64,000 bases of DNA from assembly GCA_017303615.1 (NCBI GenBank), contig JAFLCK010000025.1, forward strand, positions 1 through 64,000, in the 5' to 3' direction. The translations under genes and the position numbers were made by a program. Positions 7,569-16,174 of the stretch are shown piece by piece. The notes under the pieces are model-generated. The model saw nothing but the letters and a program-made list of their open reading frames with translations, was not told the DNA's origin and searched no databases. Each line of letters begins with the position of its first letter. Position 1 is the first letter of the stretch. The DNA comes from Obscuribacter phosphatis_A (lineage in GTDB: Bacteria > Cyanobacteriota > Vampirovibrionia > Obscuribacterales > Obscuribacteraceae).

Positions 7569-9404
7569 ATGCAACTTTCTCTGACGACTAAGACATCGGC
7601 AATTATCGTAGTCGTTGCTTTTGTGATTGTCTTTATCGGCACAACCACCCTTAGTTTGTCTGTGGACAGATTGCAAAACAGTTACTTGGTCTCTAAGCAG
7701 TTTCAGCTTTTAGATCTTTTGAACTCTGTAGTTATCGAACTCACCCGTGGTGAAACAGGCGAGAAAGAGTATTTGCTTACCGGTAAAGCTGTCGCCAAAG
7801 ATCGCTTTTATTTTGCCTTTTCTCAAATCGAGGCTGATATTTCTAAGCTGAAGGTGTTATTTTCCGACCGCAGTGAATATGTCATGCTGCTTGAAGATCT
7901 GACCGAGTCTTTGAGCTTTAGAAAGAGTTGCGCCGAGGAAGTAATGAGCGTGCGCGATGCCAGTGGTTTGCAGGCGGCGATGGAAAGGTCTCGCCGCTTT
8001 GATGAAGATGGTATGACTCAGCACGTGGAATGGCTGGCAAAAGATGTCTCTCGCACAATCAACCGTGAGATGACCGATCGTTTCAGCGACCTAGACCGCG
8101 ATAACCTCAATAGTATGGGCGGTATCTTTGTTATTCTCTGCTCATCTCTTGTTGCCCTTTTGCTTTTGAAATACGGGGTAACCCGCTATGTGGAAGACCG
8201 GCAAGAGGCTGAAGCGGTATTGAATAAGGCTAGAGACGCTCTTGCCGAGAGGGAAGCGCGCATGCGTGCCTTGGTTTCGACCGCGCCTGATGGTATTGTT
8301 ACTGTCACTACTGATGGTATCATTGAGACTTCTAATGCCGTCTTTGATCAGATGTTCGGTTTTGCCAGTGCGCAGCCTGTTGGTCTATCGGTGGAATCTA
8401 TTTTGCCAGGCTTTATGCTCGGTTTTGCCAGTGCTGACGGGCCAGAAGGTAGTGCCGTCAAGCCTACAAGCGGCGTGCGAGAGTTGTCAGGTCTGACCAG
8501 AGATGGTCTGCGTGTGCCTGTGGAAATAAGTATTAGTAATGCATCGCGTGGTGAAGAGACAGTACTGATTGGTATCGTGCGTGATGTCACGGAGAGAAAA
8601 GCGGTAGAGGAGCGAGTGCGCGATTTCTATTCTATGGTTTCGCATGAATTGCGCACGCCCCTGGCATCAATTAGAACCGCTCTTGGTCTGCTTGAGACCA
8701 ACTTTGCCGGTGCCTTGCCGGAAGGCTCGATGCCCGTGGTCAAGATAGCGGCCGATGAGGCTGATCGCTTGATGCGCTTGATTAACGATATTCTCGATAT
8801 GCGCAAAATTGAGGCGGGCAAAATGGAGCTTTATAGCGATACGTATAAAGCCTCTGAACTTGTTAACCGGGCTTTGGAGGGGCTTTCTACTCTCTCTGAT
8901 GAAGCCTTGGTTTGTTTCCACCTGGCAGTGGACGACTCCCTTGAGGTCTTTTGTGATTATGATCGTACCTTGCAGGTGCTAAGCAACATACTTTCGAATG
9001 CAATTAAGTACTCGCCGCCACAGGGCCAAATAGATGTAGAAATTTCCAATTTTTCCGATTTTTGTCGCTTTTCTGTGCGCGACTATGGGCCGGGTGTGCC
9101 GAAAAATCAAACCCATAAGCTCTTTGCTCGCTTTGAACAACTGCGTTCGAGCGATGGTCAATACCGCTCTGGCACCGGTTTGGGGCTGGCTATTGCCAAA
9201 GCCATGGTGGAAGCGCAGGGCGGTCAGATTGGTATAGAACTGCCAGATGATGGCGGCTCACTTTTTTGGTTCACCTTGCCTCTTTCGCTACCAGAGCCTG
9301 ATGAAGAAGGTAATGTTGTTGAACCTAGTGCTTATCTAGAGACTAAAGATGAAGATAAAGATGAACAGGCAAGTGAGGAAAGCAATAAAGAAGGATCTAT
9401 ATAA
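7569..9404 (+). CDS. CHASE3-PAS sensor histidine kinase
   Basis: A 611-residue membrane kinase: TM1 at about residues 9-32, a periplasmic CHASE3 domain (about 35-180, with LTRGETGEKEYLLTG), TM2 at about 183-203, a PAS domain (about 235-345) starting at RMRALVSTAPDGIVTV, a HisKA dimerisation helix with phospho-acceptor His359 in FYSMVSHELRTPLASI, and a HATPase domain with N box (NILSNAIKYSPPQG), G1 (DYGPGVP), F box (LFARFEQL) and G2 (GTGLGLAIAKAMVE). The acidic C-terminal tail (EDKDEQASEES) is extra. All catalytic motifs are intact. CHASE3 is a presumed extracellular sensor domain with mostly unknown ligands. It pairs with the upstream response regulator. Confidence 0.95.
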   Translation: MQLSLTTKTSAIIVVVAFVIVFIGTTTLSLSVDRLQNSYLVSKQFQLLDLLNSVVIELTRGETGEKEYLLTGKAVAKDRFYFAFSQIEADISKLKVLFSDRSEYVMLLEDLTESLSFRKSCAEEVMSVRDASGLQAAMERSRRFDEDGMTQHVEWLAKDVSRTINREMTDRFSDLDRDNLNSMGGIFVILCSSLVALLLLKYGVTRYVEDRQEAEAVLNKARDALAEREARMRALVSTAPDGIVTVTTDGIIETSNAVFDQMFGFASAQPVGLSVESILPGFMLGFASADGPEGSAVKPTSGVRELSGLTRDGLRVPVEISISNASRGEETVLIGIVRDVTERKAVEERVRDFYSMVSHELRTPLASIRTALGLLETNFAGALPEGSMPVVKIAADEADRLMRLINDILDMRKIEAGKMELYSDTYKASELVNRALEGLSTLSDEALVCFHLAVDDSLEVFCDYDRTLQVLSNILSNAIKYSPPQGQIDVEISNFSDFCRFSVRDYGPGVPKNQTHKLFARFEQLRSSDGQYRSGTGLGLAIAKAMVEAQGGQIGIELPDDGGSLFWFTLPLSLPEPDEEGNVVEPSAYLETKDEDKDEQASEESNKEGSI

Positions 9405-9417
9405 AGAAAATTCTGTA

Positions 9418-9435
9418 TAAAGAGAATTCTCTTTA
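9418..9435. other. 18-bp perfect palindrome between convergent genes
   Basis: TAAAGAGAATTCTCTTTA is fully self-complementary and overlaps the stop codon of the minus-strand phosphodiesterase gene. Lying in the 28-bp gap between convergent genes, it may act as a weak bidirectional terminator, although it lacks a GC-rich stem. Confidence 0.45.
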
Positions 9436-10341
9436 ATGCTTTTGCAAATATTCTCTTAGCCCGATCGGATCATCAGTGATGATTGAGTCGACCTTTAGGT
9501 CCAGGGCTTGGCGCCATTCTTCTTTCTTGTTTAGGGTCCAGGTGTTGACTGAAATATTGCCGGCATGGGCATCTTTAACCGAATCGGGGCGCACGCAGTC
9601 GAAGGCGGGGTTCCACGCTGAAGCACCGGCATTGGTGGCGTATCCGGCAATGTCATAGGGGATGTTGTCCCCGAGCAGTGCTAGTTTATAACGCTTGCTG
9701 CGTGCCGCTATCGCTTTGATTACTTTGTGATCGAAAGAGCTGATCATGATTCTGTCTGGGTACTTGTAGTCTGCCAAAAGTTTCAGCAGATCTTCGGCGA
9801 TATTTTCGTAATTCATCGGACAGTTCTTAATCTCGATATTGATTTCGAGTTTGCCGTCCACCAATTTCAGTACATCTTGCAAGAGCGGCAGCCTTTCATC
9901 TTTGAAGGAGCTGTCGTACCAAGAGCCGCAGTCTAGCTTTTGCAAGTCTGCTAAAGTCGTCTCTTTGACTAGACCTTTGCCATTAGTGGTGCGCTCCAGT
10001 GTGTCGTCATGTATGACCACAAGCTCACCGGTTTTGCATTTGTGAATATCGAGTTCTATACCGTCTACTTTCGCTTCAACAGCTTTGCGAAAAGCCGCTA
10101 GAGTATTTTCTGGCGCCCATTTCTTACCGCCGCGATGGGCGACGATTTTGACTTGATAGTTTTCATTGCCTTGTTTGCTTGCCTTAGGCTGTGCTTTATC
10201 GCTTTCGGCGCAGGCCGGCAAATTTAAATCTAGCAAACTTAAATCTAGTAAGCCGCAAGCAGAAATGGCACATAGTGCCAATATGGCAGAGCCAACCAAG
10301 ATTTCCCTGCAAGACCGGCTGCCGACTTGTGCTTTTCTCAT
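9433..10341 (-). CDS. Glycerophosphodiester phosphodiesterase (predicted lipoprotein)
   Basis: A 302-residue GDPD-family enzyme that hydrolyses glycerophosphodiesters to an alcohol and sn-glycerol-3-phosphate. The hydrophobic N-terminus ends in a lipobox-like AISAC at about residues 25-29, suggesting a lipid-anchored periplasmic protein, followed by a Ser/Lys/Gln linker. Catalytic motifs are IVAHRGGKKWAPENT (about 65-80), DGIELDIH, VIHDDTLERTTNG with the general acid/base His, and INIEIK. C-terminal ASAWNPAF and SVNTWTLNKKEEW complete the TIM-barrel pattern. Length and motif order are normal for bacterial GlpQ/UgpQ proteins. It follows the repeat-protein gene by 9 bp in the same orientation. 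Confidence 0.92.
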   Translation of the reverse strand: MRKAQVGSRSCREILVGSAILALCAISACGLLDLSLLDLNLPACAESDKAQPKASKQGNENYQVKIVAHRGGKKWAPENTLAAFRKAVEAKVDGIELDIHKCKTGELVVIHDDTLERTTNGKGLVKETTLADLQKLDCGSWYDSSFKDERLPLLQDVLKLVDGKLEINIEIKNCPMNYENIAEDLLKLLADYKYPDRIMISSFDHKVIKAIAARSKRYKLALLGDNIPYDIAGYATNAGASAWNPAFDCVRPDSVKDAHAGNISVNTWTLNKKEEWRQALDLKVDSIITDDPIGLREYLQKH

Positions 10342-10350
10342 TTCTTTTCC

Positions 10351-11799
10351 TTAGGGGATATAGCCATAGGGCATGCCGCCACCATAAGGCATGCCTCCCA
10401 TCATGTAAGGGTTCATGCCATAGCCGCCGTAACCGCCATAGCCGTAAGGCATATAGCCATAACCCATGCTGCTCACCGCGCCCACTGCCATGGTGGCGGC
10501 TGCACCTAGAGCTTTGGCAAGACCTTTGAGCAGGGGATGCCCTTTATTTTGTTTTGTCTGATCTTGCTGAGAATAATTCTGTTGAGCCAGATTTTGTTGT
10601 GAAGGTTCTTGTTGATAGTTAGGCTGTTGATAAGATTGTTGCTGATAGCCTGGCTGCTGATAAGTAGAACTCTGATAGTTTGATCCACCAGGATAAGAAT
10701 GACTTGGTTGCGGATAGCCTGATGCAGTGGAGAAGTCGCCAGACTGAGAATATTCTTGCTGCAAGGGGCTGGCTCTATAGCTGCGGGGCGAGCCGGAAGA
10801 ATTGCTGCCTGCCTGATTGTAAGCTGTATAGCCCGACTGTGGGCTGCGACCGCCATAAGAGTTGGTTGATGGATCGGATGCAGAATCTGATGAACCGGCG
10901 TTGCCATAATAATCTGTGGCGGTACCCGAATCTTGTCCGTTGTCCATGGGGGTGACTGAATTGACCGAGGGATGCCCACTTTGACCATTTAAGTGGACGG
11001 CATTGACCAGGGTGGCAATCTGATCTTTGAGCGGTACTTTATAGTCGGTGTGTTCGTTTGGAAAGATGATTCCTTCCAGGGTCTGAACCCTTTCAATAAA
11101 GGGTTTGTTTTGATAGCTCTGCCCTATAACCTGGCTTTCCAGCCAAGTGAGGTCTCGATCGTATTGAGCTTGTTCTTTAGGGGCGAGGGTTTTCTGCCAG
11201 TGCATTTCTAACTTGTCTGTGCGCGAAGAAAGGTCATCGTCTTGACTGACCCTGCCAAAGACCTTGGTCTCAAGCTGGTCTAGCCTTTTCTTGAGCGAGA
11301 CATTCTTATATTCTTGCCCCATTATTACTTCTTCGAGCATATCGACGCGGGGATAGTCTGTGCCACTGTAGGCGGTGTCATCGCCCCCGCCTGAAGAACT
11401 ACCTGAAGAACTACCTGAAGCACTATTAGAAGCATTATTAGATGCACTATTAGAAGAGCCGGTATCGCTTGTGTTGTCGGCACCAGCGCTTGCGCTTGAA
11501 TTCGAATTAGAAGCTGAACTAGAACTAGAATCTTGATTGGCTGAAACCACAGACAAGAGATTGTTGAGGCGGCTTTGATTATCGCCGGTGCGGGCTTCGC
11601 CGAAGACCATTTTTTCGAGGCGGGTAAGCCTGTCTTCGATGCTATCGCCGCTATCGTTATAGCTGTGTTCGAAAAACTTTTGTTCCAGTTTGTCCAGCCC
11701 TTTTTGCATGTCGTTGAACTGGCTGCTTTGGGCTAGAGCGACGGGGCAAGAGGCAAAAATTAGCTGTGCTGTTGCTAGCGCCAGAATAGTTTTTTTCAT
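10351..11799 (-). CDS. Secreted repeat protein with LE-x-x-VFG modules and Gly/Tyr/Met-rich tail
   Basis: A 482-residue protein with a clear signal peptide (LALATAQLIFASCPVALAQ). Residues 30-270 contain three diverged modules of about 45 residues, each built from helical pieces such as GLDKLEQKFFEHSY/RLTRLEKMVFGE, MLEEVIMGQEY/RLDQLETKVFGR and WLESQVIGQSY/RVQTLEGIIFPN. The first and second are separated by a Ser/Asn-rich linker. Residues 280-420 are Gln/Ser/Tyr-rich; the last 45 residues are Gly/Tyr/Met-rich (GYGGYGGYGMNPYMMGG). I do not recognise a named family. The modules look like a scaffold; the Tyr-Gly tail resembles adhesive or surface-associated low-complexity regions. It is 9 bp upstream of the GDPD gene in the same orientation. 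Confidence 0.75.
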   Translation of the reverse strand: MKKTILALATAQLIFASCPVALAQSSQFNDMQKGLDKLEQKFFEHSYNDSGDSIEDRLTRLEKMVFGEARTGDNQSRLNNLLSVVSANQDSSSSSASNSNSSASAGADNTSDTGSSNSASNNASNSASGSSSGSSSGGGDDTAYSGTDYPRVDMLEEVIMGQEYKNVSLKKRLDQLETKVFGRVSQDDDLSSRTDKLEMHWQKTLAPKEQAQYDRDLTWLESQVIGQSYQNKPFIERVQTLEGIIFPNEHTDYKVPLKDQIATLVNAVHLNGQSGHPSVNSVTPMDNGQDSGTATDYYGNAGSSDSASDPSTNSYGGRSPQSGYTAYNQAGSNSSGSPRSYRASPLQQEYSQSGDFSTASGYPQPSHSYPGGSNYQSSTYQQPGYQQQSYQQPNYQQEPSQQNLAQQNYSQQDQTKQNKGHPLLKGLAKALGAAATMAVGAVSSMGYGYMPYGYGGYGGYGMNPYMMGGMPYGGGMPYGYIP

Positions 11800-11946
11800 G
11801 CTAGGTTGCCGGTCCTTACAAGACTCTTTTAGGCTGAGCTAGTTCAGACTGAGCTAGGAGGCCTGTCAAGATACATTTCAAAAGCTGTCATTCAGAGTCC
11901 TGAAATTATAGCCATTGCGGGGGCTTCTACTTAAGGTTGCCCCCGA

Positions 11947-11975
11947 TTGAAAATGTTAACATTGCCTCATAAGAT
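11947..11975 (+). promoter_or_regulatory. Sigma-70-type promoter for the TPR gene at 12007
   Basis: TTGAAA (11947-11952) and TAAGAT (11970-11975) are separated by 17 bp, close to the vegetative consensus. The ATG lies 31 bp downstream, leaving a short leader that contains GAGGG as ribosome-binding site. Confidence 0.55.
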
Positions 11976-12006
11976 AAAGTAAGTAGTTGTTGAGGGCGTT
12001 TTTTTC

Positions 12007-12660
12007 ATGACCGATACCTGGGAAAGCCTTGTAGCTAGGGCCGAAGAACATTCGGAGCGAGGCGATTTCGAAAGTGCCCTGAAGGCGCTGGAAGAAGCCA
12101 AGGCTATGGCGGAGAATTTTGAGCCGAAAGACCAGCGCCGGGTATTGGGTCTGCACCGTCTCGGTCGGGCTTTAGCCGAAGCCGGTCGTAAGGATGAGGC
12201 TGAGAACTGCCACAAGAGGGCGGTAGATCTTACTGTCTCTTGTTTCGGTCCCTATCATCAGAAAGTAGCCGATAGTTCTAAAGAATTAGCCAGCCTCTAT
12301 TTTGAGACAGGGCGTTATGAAAAGGCGGAAGACCTTTGCCGAAAGATGCTCAACATTTATGAGAAGTCTCTTGGCATTAAGCATCAAGAAGTGGGCTTGA
12401 TTTCGCGCAATCTCGCCATGATTTTGGAAGAGCGAGGCAAGCTGGAAGAAGCCGAGAAGTTCTACAAGCGCGCCCTGCTTATCTTGCAAGATGCGCTTAA
12501 TCCATTTGATGGTGCACTCATTTCCTTGATGCAGAGTTATGCCGGACTGCTTGCCAAGAGTGGGCGAGAGGATGAAGCCGACTATATGAGAGCCTGTGCT
12601 CTGGGAAGAGTTTCGGGCAATATGCGCACAGTTACCGGCACTCACATCCCTGAAATTTAG
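12007..12660 (+). CDS. TPR (kinesin-light-chain-like) protein
   Basis: A 217-residue soluble protein consisting of about four TPR units of the 42-residue TPR_10/TPR_12 type: VARAEEHSERGDFESALKAL, LGRALAEAGRKDEAENCHKR, LASLYFETGRYEKAEDLCRK and LAMILEERGKLEEAEKFYKR. Conserved small/large TPR positions (Gly-Arg/Lys-x-x-Glu-Ala-Glu) are well kept. No signal peptide or catalytic domain, so a cytoplasmic adaptor role is inferred. Its stop is 16 bp before the aldo/keto reductase ATG; the two are probably co-transcribed from the promoter at 11947. Confidence 0.85.
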   Translation: MTDTWESLVARAEEHSERGDFESALKALEEAKAMAENFEPKDQRRVLGLHRLGRALAEAGRKDEAENCHKRAVDLTVSCFGPYHQKVADSSKELASLYFETGRYEKAEDLCRKMLNIYEKSLGIKHQEVGLISRNLAMILEERGKLEEAEKFYKRALLILQDALNPFDGALISLMQSYAGLLAKSGREDEADYMRACALGRVSGNMRTVTGTHIPEI

Positions 12661-12676
12661 CGACTGCGAGGAAGCA

Positions 12677-13648
12677 ATGCAGAAAGTGGCTTTGGGTCAA
12701 GCTGGCTTACAGGTCTCCCGGCTTGGACTTGGTTGTATGGGCATGACCTGGGCTTATGGCACCCCCGATCGGAAAGAGGCTTTCAAGACGATTGAAAGGG
12801 CTCTGGCTCTTGGGATTGATTTTTTTGATACGGCAGAAATTTATGGACCCTATACCAATGAAGAATTCTTAGGCGAGGCTTTTGCCGGTCGCAGGGAAGA
12901 AATAAAGATTGCCACCAAATTTGGTTTCAAAATTGAATTTGGTAAGATAACCGGTGCCGATAGTCATCCACGCCGCATCAAGCAAATGCTTGATGAGTCT
13001 CTCAAAAGGCTGCGTACCGACTATGTCGATTTGCTTTATCAACATAGGGTTGATCCCCGCATACCAATTGAAGAAGTAGCAGGCACCGTGGGCGAATTGG
13101 TCGAGAAGGGCAAAGTGCGCTATTTCGGACTATCTGAGGCCGGTGTAGAAACAATCAGAAAAGCTCATGCCACTTTTCCGGTCACTTGTTTGCAGTCAGA
13201 ATATTCACTCTGGGAGCGGGGCGTGGAAGAGAAGATCTTGCCTTGCTTGAGGGAACTAGGTATTGGTTTTGTGCCTTATAGCCCGCTTGGTCGCGGTTTT
13301 TTGACCGGCGCTTTGCAGAAGTTTGAAGACCTCGGTGAAGATGACTATAGGCGCCAAGACCCGCGCTATCAGGGCGCTAACTTTGCCGCCAATCTTAAGC
13401 TTGTGGCAGTCGTAAAAGAAATAGGCAAGAAGTATGGAGCCAGTCCTGCCCAGGTAGCGCTCGCTTATGTGCTTAGCCGTGACCCGCAGTTTGTGCCTAT
13501 TCCCGGCACCAAGAGGGCTCGCTATTTGGAAGAGAATGTCGAGGCGCTTAGTTTGCAACTGAGCAAGAGCGACTTGGAAGAGCTTGGCAATCTAAGTGTA
13601 GCCGGGGCACGCTATGACGAGCGGCGCATGTCGATGATTGAGAGATAG
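12677..13648 (+). CDS. Aldo/keto reductase
   Basis: NADPH-dependent oxidoreductase of the AKR superfamily, 323 residues, the normal length. It starts VALGQAGLQVSRLGLGCMGM and has catalytic-tetrad regions FFDTAEIYG (Asp and Tyr), IATKFGF (Lys) and LLYQHRVD (His), plus VPYSPLGRGFLTG and IPGTKRARYLEENV for cofactor binding. The ATG at 12677 is chosen because GAGGAAG lies directly upstream and the protein then begins where the family does; an upstream in-frame start at 12596 lies inside the TPR gene. It is closest in pattern to the YakC/AKR13-type reductases. The natural substrate is not deducible. Confidence 0.93.
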   Translation: MQKVALGQAGLQVSRLGLGCMGMTWAYGTPDRKEAFKTIERALALGIDFFDTAEIYGPYTNEEFLGEAFAGRREEIKIATKFGFKIEFGKITGADSHPRRIKQMLDESLKRLRTDYVDLLYQHRVDPRIPIEEVAGTVGELVEKGKVRYFGLSEAGVETIRKAHATFPVTCLQSEYSLWERGVEEKILPCLRELGIGFVPYSPLGRGFLTGALQKFEDLGEDDYRRQDPRYQGANFAANLKLVAVVKEIGKKYGASPAQVALAYVLSRDPQFVPIPGTKRARYLEENVEALSLQLSKSDLEELGNLSVAGARYDERRMSMIER

Positions 13649-13654
13649 CGCTCT

Positions 13655-15331
13655 TTACTCTTCGGTGACCTTGGCTATCGCTAGACCAGCTTTGACCAGC
13701 TCTTTTGTTTTGCCGCTATAGACCAGAAAGCGCTCTTCCCAAAGCGGGTCGAACTTGGCTTTATAACTGCGCAGACCTTTATATGAAAAGAAGCGATTGA
13801 GGTGTTCGTAAACCTGGTGCAGAGTTTTCTCGTAGAGGTTGTCTTCGGCTGCTTCTCCTACCCCCGAAAGGGCTGCTAGACCGAGGCTGAACTTGGTGAA
13901 ACCCTGTGCGCGCAAGCTAAGCAGCAATTTGGCAAAAAGATAGTCCATGGTGCCGCTTTCGGCGTCGACTCTATAGCGCATCATGTCGATCGTGGTTTCT
14001 TTGCCTTCGCCTACACGGCTATAGCTTCTAATTTCGTTGACAAAGGCGGTGGCCTCTCCGCTAGCCTTGCGCACGGCATAAATCTTGTTTTTCTGCAGGT
14101 CTTCACGATTGAATTGTCCAAGGCTGAAGCCTCTTTCTCTTCTGCCAGGCAAAGAAAGCCATTGCTTCGAGATCTCTTCCATTTCGTTTAGCAGGCTTTC
14201 GTCATGCGGTGCCTGATGTTCGGTTAGTTGGTAGCCTTCTTTGTCAAATTTCTTGATTACAGACTTAAATGTCTTTTTCTTGATGGTATCACTACAGAAT
14301 TTGTCCAAGTCGACAACGGCATCTTCACCCACTTTGATCGCTTTTAGACCAAGCTTTTCATAGATGGGTAAATTATTTGGACTGGTTTGCAGAAAGGCTG
14401 TCGACCAATCCATTTCGCGACAAAATTCTAAGAACTCTTGCACTAAGAGCTCAAGGTTGTCACCGCTGGCAGTGGCGTCACCAAGGGCGATGGCGACATT
14501 CAGCTCGGTTTTATAGGCAATAAAACCATTGCCTGTGCTGCAAAAGAAATAGGATTTGTCGGGCATCAGCTTGAAATAGTCTAGGGACGAGTCCCCATAT
14601 TTGTCGAGCAGCAATGCTGCTAATTCTCTTTCTTTTGGTTGATAAATAAGACGATAACGAATCGGGCGAAAGATATTATAAGCAATAGATAGAGCCGAGG
14701 CGATGCCAAAGAGGTGCAGTGAATCTAGAAACCATCTGGCAAAGCGGCTACCCTGCCAGACTTGACCATTGCCAATGAGGGTTATCTCTTTGATGGTGGC
14801 AATCAGGGCTTGACTAAAGTTGAAGTTTATAGTCGAGTCTTTTTTGTCTAACAGAAAGAAGCCGACAATGCCATAAATAAGCACAGCCAAAAGCGATACA
14901 ATTGCTTTCTTGAGAAATTCGAAGAATCTTATGGGCTCGCTCTTAACAGTGAAAGACTTTCTGGCTAAGAGCAAGGCGATAATGCTCAGGCAAGCCGGTA
15001 AGGCACTATAAGTTGGAATATCGAGATGGAAGAAATGGCTGTGTTCGCTGCCGTAGCGCGCTAGTTGCAAAAGAGTCAGGGCAGTGCTTAAGAGTAAGGT
15101 GATAAGCCAGGCATTTTTTTTGCGACGGAAGAGATTGAGGCTTAGATAGATGGTGAGAAAGCCAAGCAGGACCGATAGTGTATTGCTTAGGTGATAGACT
15201 TCGTAGGGCACCAGAGCATGAAAGAGCCGTGGATGTTCTTTGAGCCTGAGAGAAAGTGGTGCCAGTGTGGCGGTGAGACCAGAGAGCATGGTCAGACCGG
15301 CGGTGAAGCGGACTGCTAGGCTGTCTTTCAT
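13655..15331 (-). CDS. mprF: MprF-like phosphatidylglycerol lysyltransferase-type protein
   Basis: A 558-residue protein with about six transmembrane helices (residues 1-240; e.g. NTLSVLLGFLTIYLSLNLF and IVSLLAVLIYGIVGFFLL) followed by a cytoplasmic GNAT-like LPG-synthase C domain (DUF2156) from about 240. Family-like segments are LLDKYGDSSLDYFKLMPDKS, YKTELNVAIALGDATASGDN, IYEKLGLKAIKVGEDAVVDL and DMMRYRVDAESGTMDYLFAK. MprF proteins transfer Lys or Ala from tRNA to phosphatidylglycerol, lowering membrane negative charge. It is shorter than full MprF (about 850 residues), lacking most of the flippase half, like the short LPG synthases. The aminoacyl specificity is unknown. It is convergent with the aldo/keto reductase gene, 6 bp apart. 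Confidence 0.85.
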   Translation of the reverse strand: MKDSLAVRFTAGLTMLSGLTATLAPLSLRLKEHPRLFHALVPYEVYHLSNTLSVLLGFLTIYLSLNLFRRKKNAWLITLLLSTALTLLQLARYGSEHSHFFHLDIPTYSALPACLSIIALLLARKSFTVKSEPIRFFEFLKKAIVSLLAVLIYGIVGFFLLDKKDSTINFNFSQALIATIKEITLIGNGQVWQGSRFARWFLDSLHLFGIASALSIAYNIFRPIRYRLIYQPKERELAALLLDKYGDSSLDYFKLMPDKSYFFCSTGNGFIAYKTELNVAIALGDATASGDNLELLVQEFLEFCREMDWSTAFLQTSPNNLPIYEKLGLKAIKVGEDAVVDLDKFCSDTIKKKTFKSVIKKFDKEGYQLTEHQAPHDESLLNEMEEISKQWLSLPGRRERGFSLGQFNREDLQKNKIYAVRKASGEATAFVNEIRSYSRVGEGKETTIDMMRYRVDAESGTMDYLFAKLLLSLRAQGFTKFSLGLAALSGVGEAAEDNLYEKTLHQVYEHLNRFFSYKGLRSYKAKFDPLWEERFLVYSGKTKELVKAGLAIAKVTEE

Positions 15332-15336
15332 GCCAT

Positions 15337-16074
15337 TTAGAAAGAAAGAGCCTGTGCGCTGTCGCCTGGAAGTTCTTCTTGCTTTTGAAACTTATCGCTG
15401 GCCAAGCCGGCTTCAGATATGCCGGGTCTTTCGAATGATTGTCCGTTGCTTGGTCTGGCTGCCATATTTTCAGCCTCACCTCTGACCGATTCACTTTCAG
15501 CCGGTCTTTTGAACTGACCTCTTTTGCGCATATTGTCTTCGTGGGCCGCTTGCAATTCGCGGTTGATTTTGTCTTCTTGTTCTTTGCGGCGTCTTTCTGC
15601 TTTGACCATGGCTTCATGATAGGCCTTCTGGCTATTGCCGCCGGCCATTGGGTGTCCACCAGCCCTGAGGGTGGCCAGCCTGCTTGCGTTCATTAATAGA
15701 GCGCTGCCGCCGAGCATACCGGCGCCCATCACCAGACCCATAGAGTTGAAGCCGCTGGAAGAACTGGTGGCGGTGTTTTGATAAGTCGAGCCGAAATTTG
15801 AAGGTAGGCTGCCTTTGGTGTTGACTGTGCCGTTATCGTAGACGGCACCGCCGGTGTAAGGATTGCGATAGTCGCCATAGGCGGCGTTATTGACCCTGGC
15901 ATCACCCCAATAGTTAGGCAGGGTGACTACCGGTGCTGTGCCGTAATTGGCGCTGCTGCCGGTGGTGTATTGAGCTTGGGCCGGCAAGACTAAGCCGAGA
16001 TCGAAGTTGAAGAGACAGCCCAGTGCCAGTGTTGCACAGGCGAGAACTCTAACTAAACGACTTTCTTTCTTCAT
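15337..16074 (-). CDS. Secreted protein of unknown function
   Basis: About 245 residues beginning MKKESRLVRVLACATLALG with a signal peptide cleaved near LPAQAQ. In-frame ATGs also exist at 16086, 16107 and 16149; 16074 gives the most typical signal peptide, but no start has a strong Shine-Dalgarno. The mature protein has a Tyr/Gly/Asn/Thr-rich region, a hydrophobic stretch (GLVMGAGMLGGSALLM, about residues 120-135) that may be a membrane segment, and a strongly charged Lys/Glu/Arg helix (VKAERRRKEQEDKINREL). No family recognised. It lies 5 bp upstream of the MprF-like gene and may be co-expressed with it. Confidence 0.65.
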   Translation of the reverse strand: MKKESRLVRVLACATLALGCLFNFDLGLVLPAQAQYTTGSSANYGTAPVVTLPNYWGDARVNNAAYGDYRNPYTGGAVYDNGTVNTKGSLPSNFGSTYQNTATSSSSGFNSMGLVMGAGMLGGSALLMNASRLATLRAGGHPMAGGNSQKAYHEAMVKAERRRKEQEDKINRELQAAHEDNMRKRGQFKRPAESESVRGEAENMAARPSNGQSFERPGISEAGLASDKFQKQEELPGDSAQALSF

Positions 16075-16174
16075 GGCGAGGCTCATTCGTTTTTCCGACT
16101 GAACCATACTAGGGCGCCATTCGCCTTTTATAAATGGGGAAATTCCCATAGAGGGCGGAGCTATTTCGCAAAGA

